Below, in pieces: positions 33,591-43,289 of a DNA stretch of 64,000 nt (within the stretch, counting starts at the first letter, position 1; every line of letters begins with the position of its first letter). The translations under genes were made by a program, and so were the position numbers. This DNA is from Caulobacteraceae bacterium (GTDB lineage: Bacteria; Pseudomonadota; Alphaproteobacteria; Caulobacterales; Caulobacteraceae), in the NCBI GenBank assembly GCA_030446805.1, contig JAUJMO010000001.1:949241-1013240 (forward strand), written 5' to 3'. The notes under the pieces were generated by a model. That model made no database searches. It worked only from the letters and a program-made list of their open reading frames with translations, and was not told the DNA's origin.

Positions 33591-35228
33591 ATGGCCCTGA
33601 CCGAAGTCCCCGCACCTGAGGCCGCCTTCGCCCGCCGACCCCGGGGCGCCCCATGGACGCTGGCCGCCCCCAGCCCGCTGCGCCTTGCGGCCCTGCTGGC
33701 CGCAGCCTTGGTCGTGCTTCCCTTGATTGCGGTGACCTTTCTGGCCTTTCAGCCCGCGGAGGCCGGGCCCAGCCCCGCCATCCTCGCTCGCTACGCCCAG
33801 GACACGGCCCTGCTGGCAGCGGGGGTTGCGCTGGGCGCGACGGGCCTCGGCGCGGTGGCCGCCTGGCTGGTGGTGATGCACCGTTTCCCCGGACGAGGCC
33901 TCTTTGAATGGGCGCTGGCCCTGCCCTTGGCCGCCCCCGCCTATGTCCTGGCCTACGGCTGGGCCGACCTCCTGGACGTCGCAGGCCCCGTGCACACGGC
34001 GCTCCGCACGGCCGGCCTGGACCCGAACTGGCTTCAGGTCCGCACCCTTCCGGGCGCCGTCCTCCTCCTGTCCTTCGCCTTTTACCCTTATGTCTACCTG
34101 ACCGCGCGAGCGGCCTTCCTGAGCCAGCCTGTCTGTTCGCTGGACGCGGCCCGCACCCTCGGCTGCAGCCCCCGCCAAGTCTTCTTCCGCGTGGCCCTCC
34201 CTCTCGCCCGTCCGGCGCTGGCGGCCGGCGCCGCCCTGGCCGTCATGGAGACGCTGGCCGACTACGGCGCGGTGACCTATCTGGGCGTCCAGACCCTCAC
34301 CACGGGCGTCGTTCGTGCTTTCACCAGCTACGGCAGCCCCGAAGTCGCCGCCCGCCTCTCGCTCGCGCTTCTAGGCGCCGCGGCTCTCATGCTCTGGCTG
34401 GAGCGCTCCGGCCGCAGTGGCCAGACCTACGCGGCCCGATCCGGCCGCCCGCTTGGTCGCACCGACCTCGGTCCAGTCGCCGGCGCCGTGGCCGCGGCCT
34501 TCTGCACCGCCCTCCTCCTCGCCGCCCTGCTGATCCCGGCGATCTGGCTCGCGATCCGCGCCGGCCAGGCCGCTCCGGACCTTCCACGTCTGGCGCGCGC
34601 CGGCGCCACCTCTCTCGGCATGGCCGCGGCCGGCACAGCGGTGACCCTGGGCCTGGCGGTCGCCATCGCTTTCGGCGCTCGCGGACGCACCGCCTGGCCC
34701 GCCCGCGTGGCCAGCCTCGGCTACGCCACCCCGGGCGCCGTCATGGCCATCGGCCTGCTTGCCCCCGCCGCCCTGATCTGGCGCACGGCCGGCGCTCCAG
34801 CCGCCGGCGTGATCGCAGGCCTCGTCTTGCTGCTCTACGCCTACGCCGCCCGCCTCACCGCCGCCGCGCTGGGGCCCATCGACGCCGGCCTCACCCGCGT
34901 CACGCCGTCCATGGACCGCGCCGCCCGCACCTTGGGCGAGACCGAGGCCGGGGCGCTGCGTCGCGTCCACGCGCCCGTGGCCCGGGGCGCGCTCTGGACC
35001 GCCGCCCTTCTGGTCTTTGTGGACGTGCTCAAGGAGCTGCCAGCCACCCTGATCCTGCGTCCTTTCAACTTCGACACCCTGGCGGTCGCCGCCAGCAACT
35101 ACGCCTCCGACGAGCGCCTGGCCCAGGCGGCCTGGCCCGCCCTCCTCCTGGTGGCCCTGGCGGTCGGCCCCGTCCTCTTCCTCAGCCGCCGCATCGCCCG
35201 GTCCCGCCCCGGCGGGCGGCGCCCGTGA
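33591..35228 (+). CDS. fbpB: Ferric iron ABC transporter permease
   Basis: About 545 residues with roughly twelve membrane helices and two internal permease units, as in FbpB-type fused permeases. Two EAA-like loops are seen: SLDAARTLGCSPRQVFFRVA and SMDRAARTLGETEAGALRRV. ATG 33591 is preferred over ATG 33576, since the latter falls in the intergenic repeat copy. The stop overlaps the GTG start of the ATPase gene. It moves ferric iron across the inner membrane together with the binding protein and ATPase. Confidence 0.92.
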   Translation: MALTEVPAPEAAFARRPRGAPWTLAAPSPLRLAALLAAALVVLPLIAVTFLAFQPAEAGPSPAILARYAQDTALLAAGVALGATGLGAVAAWLVVMHRFPGRGLFEWALALPLAAPAYVLAYGWADLLDVAGPVHTALRTAGLDPNWLQVRTLPGAVLLLSFAFYPYVYLTARAAFLSQPVCSLDAARTLGCSPRQVFFRVALPLARPALAAGAALAVMETLADYGAVTYLGVQTLTTGVVRAFTSYGSPEVAARLSLALLGAAALMLWLERSGRSGQTYAARSGRPLGRTDLGPVAGAVAAAFCTALLLAALLIPAIWLAIRAGQAAPDLPRLARAGATSLGMAAAGTAVTLGLAVAIAFGARGRTAWPARVASLGYATPGAVMAIGLLAPAALIWRTAGAPAAGVIAGLVLLLYAYAARLTAAALGPIDAGLTRVTPSMDRAARTLGETEAGALRRVHAPVARGALWTAALLVFVDVLKELPATLILRPFNFDTLAVAASNYASDERLAQAAWPALLLVALAVGPVLFLSRRIARSRPGGRRP

Positions 35229-36247
35229 CGCCCGTGCTGGAAGCCCGCGCCGTGTCCCGTCTGTTCGCCGGCCGCCCGGCCGTGGACCGCGCCAGCCTCC
35301 AGTTGCATCCGGGCGAGATCACCGCCCTCCTGGGCCCTTCCGGCAGCGGCAAGAGCACCCTCCTGCGCATCCTGGCGGGCCTGGAGCCCGCCGACGCCGG
35401 CGAGGTCCGCGCCGGCGGTCGCCGCCTGTCCGCCCCCGGCCTCCACGTCGCGCCCGAGCAGCGCGACATCGGCATGGTCTTCCAGGACTACGCCCTCTTC
35501 CCCCACCTCTCCGTCCTGGACAACGTCGCGTTCGGACTACGCCGCCTTCCCCGGCCGGAGCGCGAGCTCCGCGCCCGCGGCGAGCTCAACCGCGTCCGCC
35601 TGCTCGACCGTGCCGCCAGCTTCCCCAACACCCTGTCCGGCGGGGAACAACAGCGCGTGGCGCTGGCGCGCGCCCTCGCCCGCGACCCGGCCGTGATCCT
35701 CTTGGACGAGCCCTTCTCGGGCCTGGACCAGGGCCTGCGCACCGAGATCCGCGACATGGCGCTGGACGCGCTGCGCAGCGCCGGCGCCGCGGCCCTGATC
35801 GTGACGCATGACGCGGAGGACGCCCTGCTCACGGCGGACCGCTTGGCGCTGATGGAGTCCGGCCGCATCCTTCAGACCGGCGTCCCCGAGGAGGTCTACG
35901 CCCGCCCCGTGTCCCTCGCCGCGGCCCGCCTCACCGGAGACGCCGACGCGCTGCCCGCCCAGGTTCGCGCCGGTTGGGCCTGCACCGCCTATGGCGAGAT
36001 CGCCGCTCCCGGCCGCCCGGACGGCCCCGCCCTGGTCATGGCCCGCCCTGAAGCCTTCCGCCCCGCCGAGGACGACGGCCGGGAGGTCGCGGTGGCCGAG
36101 CGACGCTTCGCCGGCGGCGCGCTTCGCCTCACCTTGATGTCCGGAGGCGTTCCCGCCCATGCACGCTGGCGCTTCACCCAGCCGGGCGCTCAAACCGTCC
36201 GGGTCCGCCTGGACTCCCGCTTCTGCGCCGTGTTCGACCCGGTCTGA
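35225..36247 (+). CDS. fbpC: Ferric iron ABC transporter ATP-binding protein
   Basis: The 340-residue ATPase has Walker A LLGPSGSGKSTLLR, Q-loop VFQDYALFPHLSV, signature TLSGGEQQRVALARALARDP, and Walker B VILLDEPFSGLD, followed by VTHDAEDALLTADRLALMES. A TOBE-like regulatory domain fills the last 110 residues. The start is the GTG at 35225 (GTGA overlap with the permease stop). An open frame continues upstream inside the permease but is a shadow. It powers the iron importer encoded just before. Confidence 0.95.
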   Translation: MTPVLEARAVSRLFAGRPAVDRASLQLHPGEITALLGPSGSGKSTLLRILAGLEPADAGEVRAGGRRLSAPGLHVAPEQRDIGMVFQDYALFPHLSVLDNVAFGLRRLPRPERELRARGELNRVRLLDRAASFPNTLSGGEQQRVALARALARDPAVILLDEPFSGLDQGLRTEIRDMALDALRSAGAAALIVTHDAEDALLTADRLALMESGRILQTGVPEEVYARPVSLAAARLTGDADALPAQVRAGWACTAYGEIAAPGRPDGPALVMARPEAFRPAEDDGREVAVAERRFAGGALRLTLMSGGVPAHARWRFTQPGAQTVRVRLDSRFCAVFDPV

Positions 36248-36277
36248 AGACGATCCCGCGCTCCTGGCGCAGAGCTT

Positions 36278-37342
36278 CTAGCCGCGCGCCACCCGGATCC
36301 GCTCCTGGGCGATCGCGTCGGCGATTTCGTGGGTGGGCCGCTTTTCAGCCGCCGAGCGCGCCAGCACCTCGTCCAGCGTCTCCATCAACCGCGCCAGCTT
36401 GCCTTCCACCCACTGGGGGTCATAGGCCTCGTCCCGCTGCAGCCCGCGCACCTCGGAAGCCACATTGATGATGCCGCCGCCGTTGATGACGTAATCCGGC
36501 GCATAGACCAGTCCGCGTTCGAACACCGCCCGACCGATCTCCGGCGTGGCCAGCTGGTTGTTCGCCCCACCCGCGATCACCTTGGCCTTGAGCCGCGGCA
36601 GCGTTTCCTCGTTCAGGATGGCGCCCAGGGCGCACGGCGCGAAGATCTCCGCTCGCGTCTCGAAGATGCCGTCGGGCGCCACGATCTCCGCCCCGGTCTT
36701 GTCCGCGACCCGCCGCAGCGCCTCCTGGTTCACGTCGGTGATCACCAGCCTGGCCCCGGCGGCGTGCAGCTTGTCGGCCAGATAGGCGCCCACGTGCCCG
36801 ACACCCTGCAGGGCCACCGTGGTCCCGTTCAGGTCGTCGCTCCCCAGCCCGTGCTTGGCGGCGATCTTCAATCCGCGGAACACGCCCTCCGCCGTCACCG
36901 GGCTGGGATCGCCGGACCCCGCCTTGGATCCCTCCACGCCCACCGCGTAGCGGGTCTCCTTGCCCGCCTCCATGATGTCGGACACCGACACGCCCACGTC
37001 CTCCGCGGTGAAATACCGCCCGCCCAGGCTGTCCACGGCCCGGCCGAAGGCCCGGAACAGCTCCGGCGTCTTCTGCGTCCGGCTGTCGCCGATGATCACC
37101 GACTTGCCGCCGCCCAGCTCCAGGTCGGCCATCGCGTTCTTGTAGCTCATGCCCTGCGACAGCCGCAGCACGTCCGTCAGCGCCGCCTCTGCGCTCTCGT
37201 AGTTCCACATGCGGCAGCCCCCGGCGGCCGGCCCCCGGGCGGTCGAGTGGATGGCGATGATCGCCTTCAGCCCCGTCTTCTCGTCGTGAAAGGCGTGCAC
37301 GCTTTCATGCCCGGCATAGGCGGGCAGGTCGAACAGGGTCAT
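36278..37342 (-). CDS. Leucine/valine/phenylalanine dehydrogenase family
   Basis: The 354-residue oxidative deaminase begins MTLFDLPAYAGHESVHAFHD. ARGPAAGGCRMWNY, MSYKNAMADLELGGGKSVII (with the catalytic Lys) and VALQGVGHVGAYLADKLHAA (Rossmann NAD-binding motif) are typical of the Glu/Leu/Phe/Val dehydrogenase superfamily, leucine-dehydrogenase branch. It reversibly deaminates branched-chain or aromatic amino acids to 2-keto acids with NAD. The exact substrate is not fixed by these motifs. It is convergent with fbpC. Confidence 0.93.
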   Translation of the reverse strand: MTLFDLPAYAGHESVHAFHDEKTGLKAIIAIHSTARGPAAGGCRMWNYESAEAALTDVLRLSQGMSYKNAMADLELGGGKSVIIGDSRTQKTPELFRAFGRAVDSLGGRYFTAEDVGVSVSDIMEAGKETRYAVGVEGSKAGSGDPSPVTAEGVFRGLKIAAKHGLGSDDLNGTTVALQGVGHVGAYLADKLHAAGARLVITDVNQEALRRVADKTGAEIVAPDGIFETRAEIFAPCALGAILNEETLPRLKAKVIAGGANNQLATPEIGRAVFERGLVYAPDYVINGGGIINVASEVRGLQRDEAYDPQWVEGKLARLMETLDEVLARSAAEKRPTHEIADAIAQERIRVARG

Positions 37343-37429
37343 GACGTCCTGGGTGTTTCCGCCCTCTTCCGGGGCCGGCGCGGCTTACGCCGGGACGCGC
37401 CGGGGAACAAGCTCGGCCCTGGGGCGCGT

Positions 37430-38425
37430 CTAGGTCCGGGTGGCCCGGATGGGCGGCGCCCCGGAAGGGAACGGCGCTTGCGGATCGCGTATGAAGGCCA
37501 GCATGTCGCGGCTGACCACCGGCCCCTGCAGATCGCGCGTCAGCATGTGATACCCCCGCGGGTAATGCGCCGATCGATCCTCGGGCTTCAGCTGCCGCAC
37601 CGCCGCCAGGGTGGGCTCCTCCCGGATTATGGTGTCGTTCATGCCGTATGCGTACATCAGCGGCGGCGGTCGTTTGATCGCCTCGATCCCGACGGCGGCG
37701 CGCTGCATCAGCCCGACCAGGCCGTATACCGCGTCGATCCGCGTGGCCCCGATCATCCGCGGATCTTTTCGCAGCTTGCGCAGGTACGGGAGGTTGTCGC
37801 AGGCGATGATGTCCCGCGTGAACATCCGCGGCGGGTTGGCGGCCCAGGCTCCGAAGGTGTGCGCCCCTACCCAGAGCGAGGCCTTGTACAGCAAGGGTTG
37901 AGCGTCCCAACCCCAAACCGCCGGCGCGCTCAGGATCAGGCGGTCCGCATCGGGAACCCGGTCGGAGCCGAAGGCCGCAACCGCCACAGCGCCGCCCATG
38001 CTTTCGCCCACCACGGCCAGCATCGCCTGGGGATGACGCGCCCGGACCAGACGGCAGAAGGTCCGCAGGTCTTCGATCATCAGCTCCGTCCCGCCCCAGA
38101 CCCCGCGCCTGGGCGAGCGGCCGAATCCCCTCTGGTCATACGCGTAGGTCGCTACGCCCTCCGCGGCCCAGACGGGGGCGGCTAGGCTGAACGCCTCCGC
38201 ATAATCATTCATGCCGTGCAGCCCCACCACCACGGCCCAAGGCTCGACCTCCCCTTCGGCCGGCCAGACGCTCAGCCCGAGCCGAGTCCCGTCGTGCGCC
38301 ACGAAGCGCTTCTCTTCCAGCCGAGGCCCCGCGAAGCCGCTCGGCGGCGTCCCTGGGAGCTGCGCCAGAGGCGTGCAGGCGCCCAGCAAAAGCGGCGCGC
38401 CGGCGAGAAACGATCGCCGCCTCAC
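37430..38425 (-). CDS. Alpha/beta hydrolase (lysophospholipase/monoglyceride lipase type), lipoprotein
   Basis: A 331-residue protein with a lipoprotein signal (FLAGAPLLLGACTPLAQLPG). The nucleophile elbow is VVGESMGGAVAV, the oxyanion region is VVGLHGMNDYAEAF, and AYDQRGFGRSPRRG follows as in monoglyceride lipases. A late His (SAHYPRGYHML) completes a likely Ser-Asp-His triad. It probably acts on lipid esters at the inner face of the envelope. The start is GTG 38425, overlapping the stop of the small gene before it (GTGA). Confidence 0.9.
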   Translation of the reverse strand: MRRRSFLAGAPLLLGACTPLAQLPGTPPSGFAGPRLEEKRFVAHDGTRLGLSVWPAEGEVEPWAVVVGLHGMNDYAEAFSLAAPVWAAEGVATYAYDQRGFGRSPRRGVWGGTELMIEDLRTFCRLVRARHPQAMLAVVGESMGGAVAVAAFGSDRVPDADRLILSAPAVWGWDAQPLLYKASLWVGAHTFGAWAANPPRMFTRDIIACDNLPYLRKLRKDPRMIGATRIDAVYGLVGLMQRAAVGIEAIKRPPPLMYAYGMNDTIIREEPTLAAVRQLKPEDRSAHYPRGYHMLTRDLQGPVVSRDMLAFIRDPQAPFPSGAPPIRATRT

Positions 38426-38688
38426 GTGGCGGCCCTGTCTGGCAGGCGCAGCCTATACACGTCCCCACAGATGTTCAGGTCCGGCGGCGGGACCTCCGGC
38501 GTGATCGCCAGCCGCCCGGCTCGGACCAAGCCTGCGGCGCGCGCCCGCCGGTCGGGCCTCAGCCCCCGCAAGCCCTCCAGGCGGCGGCCGGACCAGGCCC
38601 GGCGCGCCGCCTCGCTGGAACAGTTGTTCTTGTTCGGCTCCCGCTTGCCCAGCAGGGCGGAGATGGCGTCTTCGATGGACCGGCTCAT
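38422..38688 (-). CDS. Small hypothetical protein (88 aa)
   Basis: A basic 88-residue protein starting MSRSIEDAISALLGKREPNK with AGGGG upstream. It contains two cysteines, in NNCSSEAARRAW and NICGDVYRL, and many Arg residues. The last codons overlap the start of the alpha/beta hydrolase gene (GTGA), which implies translation coupling. No family is recognised. Confidence 0.6.
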   Translation of the reverse strand: MSRSIEDAISALLGKREPNKNNCSSEAARRAWSGRRLEGLRGLRPDRRARAAGLVRAGRLAITPEVPPPDLNICGDVYRLRLPDRAAT

Positions 38689-38735
38689 GCTGTTCCCCTA
38701 GATGGGCCGCCCTGTTGACCATTTGGAGGCGGCGA

Positions 38736-39173
38736 ATGCCCACGGCTGTGGCGACCGAAGGCGAATTCGCCGGCTGGACCCGATGGACGGGCGATCCGTT
38801 CGAGGATGCGGTCGGTCCCTTCTATTTCCAGACCGGCCCGGACGGACGCCCGGTCACCGCCTTTCGCGCCGAACGCAAGCACATGAACAGTCTGGGCCAC
38901 ATGCACGGCGGTTGCCTGATGGCGGTGGCCGACATGGCGCTCTTCACCATCGCTCGCGAGGCTCTGGGCGGCCAGTCCGGCGTCACGGTCGCGCTGGACA
39001 GCGTCTTCCTGAACCGCGGCGATCTCGGGGACCTGGTGCAGGCCACCGGAGAGGTCACCCGCGCCGGCGGATCGCTGATCTTCGTCCGGGGTCAGGTCAC
39101 GGTGGAGGACCGAACCCTCCTCACCTTCTCCGGCGTGATCAAGAAGCTTCGGGTCCGGCCCGCCCAGACCTGA
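38736..39173 (+). CDS. PaaI-type hotdog thioesterase
   Basis: The 145-residue protein has the hotdog-fold signature HMNSLGHMHGGCLMAVADMA, followed by VTVALDSVFLNRGDLGDLVQ and LIFVRGQVTVEDRTLLTFSG. It likely hydrolyses acyl- or phenylacetyl-CoA esters; the substrate is undetermined. ATG 38736 is selected because GGAGG sits six bases upstream. It is convergent with the GST gene, leaving 6 bp between stops. Confidence 0.9.
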   Translation: MPTAVATEGEFAGWTRWTGDPFEDAVGPFYFQTGPDGRPVTAFRAERKHMNSLGHMHGGCLMAVADMALFTIAREALGGQSGVTVALDSVFLNRGDLGDLVQATGEVTRAGGSLIFVRGQVTVEDRTLLTFSGVIKKLRVRPAQT

Positions 39174-39179
39174 GCCGGG

Positions 39180-39797
39180 CTACATCCCCGCCCCGGCCGC
39201 TGGCCGGGCGCGCATCGCCTCGTACCAGCGTCCCACGTTGACCAGGGTCTCCGGCGGACGCCACCTGATCATCCGGGCGAAGTCCATGCCCGTCACCGCC
39301 ACAATGTCGGCCGCCGTGATCCGATCCGCGGCGATGAACTCCCGCCCCTCCAGTTGGCGGTTCAGGTGTTTGAGCATTCGCTCCGCCTGGTCCCGCTGCT
39401 TGGCGCTCGCCGCCTCGTCCGTCCCCTCCAGCTTGGCCAGCGCGGGGTGGCTGTAGCGCACGGCCATCATCAAGGGATTGGCGAGGTACAGCTCGCAGCG
39501 ACGCGTCCACATCTCCACCAGCGCCGCTTCCTTGGGGTCTCGCCCGAACAGGTTGGGCTCCGGATACAAAGCCTCGAGGTAGCGGCAGATCGCCAACGAC
39601 TCGGTCAGCACCGTGCCGTCGTCCAGGACCAGAGCGGGCAGCTGCGCCATCCCGGCCAGGCTCCGGAACTCCGGCGTCTTGTGCTCGCCCCGGAGGATAT
39701 CGATGTCGACGATCTCGACGTCCTCCATCCCCTTCTCGGCCATGAACCAGCGGACGCGGCGGGGGTTGGGCGCGCGGCGGCTGTCGTACAGCTTCAA
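39180..39797 (-). CDS. Glutathione S-transferase
   Basis: A 205-residue GST with a thioredoxin-like N-terminal domain (LKLYDSRRAPNPRRVRWFMA, GMAQLPALVLDDGTVLTESL) and a helical C-terminal domain (ITAADIVAVTGMDFARMI). It conjugates or reduces substrates with glutathione; the substrate is unknown. The start is TTG 39797, overlapping the stop of the nucleoside transporter (TTGA); the open frame continues upstream but only as a shadow. gshA, which makes the first glutathione precursor, is also in the window. Confidence 0.9.
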   Translation of the reverse strand: MKLYDSRRAPNPRRVRWFMAEKGMEDVEIVDIDILRGEHKTPEFRSLAGMAQLPALVLDDGTVLTESLAICRYLEALYPEPNLFGRDPKEAALVEMWTRRCELYLANPLMMAVRYSHPALAKLEGTDEAASAKQRDQAERMLKHLNRQLEGREFIAADRITAADIVAVTGMDFARMIRWRPPETLVNVGRWYEAMRARPAAGAGM

Positions 39798-41119
39798 GGA
39801 ACGGCTCCCGCCGGGGTCGCCGGCCCGGCTTTGGCGGCCGGGGCGCCGCGGAACAGGGTCTCGGGAAGGGCGCCCACGATCGCTCCGCTCAGGCAGGTCG
39901 CGAGAAAGCCCGCCGCCAGCGCCCGCCACACCAGGTCCAGCACCTCCGTCCGGCGGTTCGGGACCAGCACGCCCAGTCCTGCGACCACGATGCCGACCGA
40001 GCCGATGTTGGCGAAGCCGCACAAGGCGTAGGTGAGGATCGTCCGGGTCCGCTCGCCCAGTTCGGAAACCGGCATCCGCGCCAATTCGATATAGGCCGTG
40101 AACTCGGTCAGGACCATCTTCACGCCTAGCAGCGCCCCCGCCTTGCCCGCCTCCTCCCAGGGCACTCCAATGGCCCAGGCGAGCGGGGAGAACACCGCGC
40201 CCAGGATTCGCTCAACCGACAAAGGCGCCCCAGCCACGTCGGGAAAGGCGCCCAGCAGCACGTTCGCCAGCGCCACCAGGGCCACGAACACGATCAGGGT
40301 GGCGGTGATGTTCAGCACCACGGCCAGACCGTCGGTGATCCCTCGCGCGATGGCGTCGACCGAGCTCTCATAGTTGAGCGCCGAGGTGTAATCGGCGAAG
40401 GCCCCGCCCTGCCCCGCCTTCTCCGGGACCACGATCCGCGACAGCAGCACGCCCGCGGGGGCCGCGATGATGGAGGCCGTCAGCACATGCCCGGCCGCGT
40501 CCGGCAAGGTGGGGGCCAGCAGGGTGGCGTAGGCCACCATGGTCGACCCCGCGACGGTGGCCAGTCCCACCGTCATCAGCAGAAACAGCTCCGAGCGCGT
40601 GAGCCGCTCCAGATAGCCGCGGATCACGATGGGCGCCTCCACCGTGCCCAGGAAGATGTTGGCCGCCACCGCCAGAGCCGAGGCCCCGCCCAGGCCCATG
40701 GTTCGTTGGAACAGGAAGCCGAAGCCCCGGATGACCCAGCGCAGGATGCGCCAGTGCCACAGCAGAGCCGAAAGGGCCGAGATCACCAGGATCAGCGGCA
40801 AGACCTCGAAGGCGAAGACGAAGAGCGCGCTCTGGTCGGCCAGCGTGTAGGGCTGAGGTCCGCCGCCCAGATAGCCGAACACGAACTGCGTGCCCTTGCG
40901 CGTGGCCGCGGCCAGCCCGTTCACCCCCCCGCTCATCCCGTTGAGCAGGACCTGGCTTCCCGGGATCCCGAACAGCATCAGCACCAGCACGGCCTGCAGC
41001 GCGATCGCCCCGATCGCCAGCCGCCATGGAAAGCGCTTGCGGTCCTCCGACATGGCCCAGCAGAGCGCCAGGATCAGCACGATGCCCAGCAGCGCCTGAG
41101 CGTTCAACAAGGAGAACAT
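39794..41119 (-). CDS. NupC-family concentrative nucleoside transporter
   Basis: The 441-residue membrane protein shows the CNT layout: N-terminal helices (LLGIVLILALCWAMSEDRKR), the gate motif FVFGYLGG, MGLGGASALAVAANIFLGTVEAPIVI, and the second half with FTAYIELARM and ALCGFANIGSVGIVVAGLG. It imports nucleosides with protons or sodium. ATG 41119 (MFSLLNAQ) is chosen over one 57 bases upstream. It is coupled to the GST gene. Confidence 0.94.
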   Translation of the reverse strand: MFSLLNAQALLGIVLILALCWAMSEDRKRFPWRLAIGAIALQAVLVLMLFGIPGSQVLLNGMSGGVNGLAAATRKGTQFVFGYLGGGPQPYTLADQSALFVFAFEVLPLILVISALSALLWHWRILRWVIRGFGFLFQRTMGLGGASALAVAANIFLGTVEAPIVIRGYLERLTRSELFLLMTVGLATVAGSTMVAYATLLAPTLPDAAGHVLTASIIAAPAGVLLSRIVVPEKAGQGGAFADYTSALNYESSVDAIARGITDGLAVVLNITATLIVFVALVALANVLLGAFPDVAGAPLSVERILGAVFSPLAWAIGVPWEEAGKAGALLGVKMVLTEFTAYIELARMPVSELGERTRTILTYALCGFANIGSVGIVVAGLGVLVPNRRTEVLDLVWRALAAGFLATCLSGAIVGALPETLFRGAPAAKAGPATPAGAVP

Positions 41120-41185
41120 GGAATCCGGACAGCCCCGCTCGCCTGTCGGCTTACCGACCCCTCCGGCTCCGAACAAGCAGAGTCG

Positions 41186-43234
41186 TCAACGGCCGCCCGT
41201 CAGCTCCGCCACCAGTCGGTCCTGGCCGTAGATGTCGCGCAGCGCCTCCGTGACGGCCTCGGCGGTCACGATCACGCTGCGGTTCACGGCGGGGTCGTAG
41301 CCAAAGGCGTTGCGCTGGCTCAGGAAGGTGCTGTCGAAATTGGCTCCGATGACCTCCCCCGCGGCGTTCAAGGCCGGCGAGCCGGAACTGCCGCCGATGG
41401 TGTCGGTGCTGAGCGTCATGTTGAGAACGGTGGCCAAGTCGGCCCGGTTCTCGCGCCAGCGCTCCGGCACGACGAAAGGCGCCGAACCCGTCGCGCGCTG
41501 GCGCAGGCCGGCGAAGGTGGTGAAGGGTCCGATGGTGCGTCCGTCCTGGTTCCAGCCTTCGATGCGGCCGTAGGTGATGCGCAGGGTCCCGGTGGCGTCG
41601 GGATAGACCGTGTCGCCATAGACGGCGAAGCGGGCGCGGGCGATGCGCTCGGCGGCCGAGTCCGTGGGTCCGGCCACGCGCTCGTCCCAGGCGGTTCGGA
41701 CCGCACGGGCGTCCGCGTCGGCGGCCAGCGCCAGGCGGATCAGCGGATCGTCGCTCGCCTGGACGGCGGCCAGGCCGCCCTCCCACAGCCGCTTGCGTTC
41801 GGCGGGATCGCCCAGCTTAGTCCCCGCGACCGCGCGTTCGGCCAAGGCCTCGGGCGACTCGCGCCCGAGCAGCCGCTGAACCTGGGGATCGTCGACCGTC
41901 AAAAACTCGCGGGTCTTGGAGAGCCAGGTCTCCAGCTGCACGCGATCCAGCGCCGGATAGACCGGGCGAGCCTCCAACACGGCCCGTTGGGTCGCGGGCA
42001 GCCGCGACTGGGTGAACTCGGGCAGGCGCTGGCCGTTGGGCTTGGCCCGTTCCTGGGCGCCGCGCACGAGCGCCCGAGCCCAGCCGTACAGGGACGATCC
42101 GCCTCCCGCGCGCAGCTCCAGGAAGTGGTACGCCGGATAGAGTTGGGCGTAGTCGTCCTGGACCGCCGCGATGTCCGCCCAAGGATCGCCGAGTTCGGCC
42201 TTCAGCGCGGGACTGGAAGCGACCCGAGCGCGGAGCTCGGTCTCCGACCGGCGCTTGCTGTCCATGAACCGGGCGTCGGTCAGCGCTCGCATCTGCCCGC
42301 GAGCCCGCTTGTAGCTGTTCTCCACGCCGTAGAGGGTGTCGCCGGCGAAGAAGGCGTTCTCCGGACTCTGCGCCCGAAAGGCGATCAGCCGCCCCCGGAG
42401 CTCCGAGCGGGTCAGCTGGTCGATGGGCATGACCACGTCCTGCGTGGTGCGAAGCTGGTCCAGGGTTTGCAGCCGCTGGGTCGCGCCGGGGGCGCCCACC
42501 ACGAACACAGGCGCGCCGGCGGTTGGGCGCGAAGCGTTCCAACGCAGGTTGTTGGGCGTGCGCGCCGGAGCATCGGCCTCGTACACCCGCACAAAGGCGG
42601 CGTCCAAGGCGAACCGCGGGAAGCTGAAGTTGTCCGGATCGCCGCCGAAGTTGGCGATAGCGTCCTCGGGCGCGAACGCCAGCCGGACGTCGTCGTACTT
42701 CCGGAACCGGTACAGTTTGAACTGACCTCCGCGATACAGATCAACTACTTGGCAGCGGAGCTTCGGGTCAGTCCCGCAGGCGCCCTCGATCGCGGCGATC
42801 TCCGCGTCGCGCGCCTGGATGCGCGCCTGCCCCGTCGTGCTCCCGATCGCGCCCCGCACCCGCGCGGTCACGTCCTCGACGCCCGTGACGAATTCCGCCG
42901 TCATCCCCGGACAACGACGTTCCTCCGCCCGCGAGGCGGTCAGGAATCCCGTCTCGCCATAGTTGCGTTGGGGGGTGGAGAGCTGCTGCTTGCAGGTGTC
43001 CACGCAATGGTTGTTGGTCAGGATCAGCCCCTCGGGACTTACCAGTGAGGCGGAGCAGCCGCCCAGCTTCACGGCCCCGGCCCGGACCCGGTCCAGCCAA
43101 GCCTGGTCCACGCGCGTGCCCAGCTCCCGGTTCACCCGGGCGGCCGGAAAGGCGTCGAAGGTCCACATCCCCTCCCCGGCCAGGGCGGGAAAAGCCAAAG
43201 CCGTCAATGCGGCCGCAAGCAGAGCTTTCTTCAC
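41186..43234 (-). CDS. S46 family dipeptidyl-peptidase (copy 1)
   Basis: A 682-residue exported serine exopeptidase with signal peptide MKKALLAAALTALAFPALAG. The S46 start of the mature chain is GEGMWTFDAFPAARVNRELG. The chymotrypsin-like triad His is H76 in LILTNNHCVD, and the catalytic Ser is about S619 in TIGGSSGSPALNAAGEVIG. The family removes dipeptides from peptide N-termini in the periplasm or at the surface. By eye, the specificity position after the catalytic Ser (Gly in DPP7, Arg in DPP11) is Ser, in GANFDSTF. It lies 55 bp from a paralogue. Confidence 0.93.
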   Translation of the reverse strand: MKKALLAAALTALAFPALAGEGMWTFDAFPAARVNRELGTRVDQAWLDRVRAGAVKLGGCSASLVSPEGLILTNNHCVDTCKQQLSTPQRNYGETGFLTASRAEERRCPGMTAEFVTGVEDVTARVRGAIGSTTGQARIQARDAEIAAIEGACGTDPKLRCQVVDLYRGGQFKLYRFRKYDDVRLAFAPEDAIANFGGDPDNFSFPRFALDAAFVRVYEADAPARTPNNLRWNASRPTAGAPVFVVGAPGATQRLQTLDQLRTTQDVVMPIDQLTRSELRGRLIAFRAQSPENAFFAGDTLYGVENSYKRARGQMRALTDARFMDSKRRSETELRARVASSPALKAELGDPWADIAAVQDDYAQLYPAYHFLELRAGGGSSLYGWARALVRGAQERAKPNGQRLPEFTQSRLPATQRAVLEARPVYPALDRVQLETWLSKTREFLTVDDPQVQRLLGRESPEALAERAVAGTKLGDPAERKRLWEGGLAAVQASDDPLIRLALAADADARAVRTAWDERVAGPTDSAAERIARARFAVYGDTVYPDATGTLRITYGRIEGWNQDGRTIGPFTTFAGLRQRATGSAPFVVPERWRENRADLATVLNMTLSTDTIGGSSGSPALNAAGEVIGANFDSTFLSQRNAFGYDPAVNRSVIVTAEAVTEALRDIYGQDRLVAELTGGR

Positions 43235-43289
43235 GTGGTGCTCTCCCGATCGTCCGCACGGCGCTGAGCGCCGCCGGCGCGACCCAAAA

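Noticed and set aside
33908-35224. Upstream extension of the iron ATPase reading frame
   Set aside because: It lies within the permease gene in another frame and gives Arg/Pro-rich nonsense. The ATPase starts at the GTG at 35225.
40487-43048. Long open frame on the plus strand opposite the transporter and S46 genes
   Set aside because: Same cause: the minus-strand genes have conserved motifs, while this frame has none.
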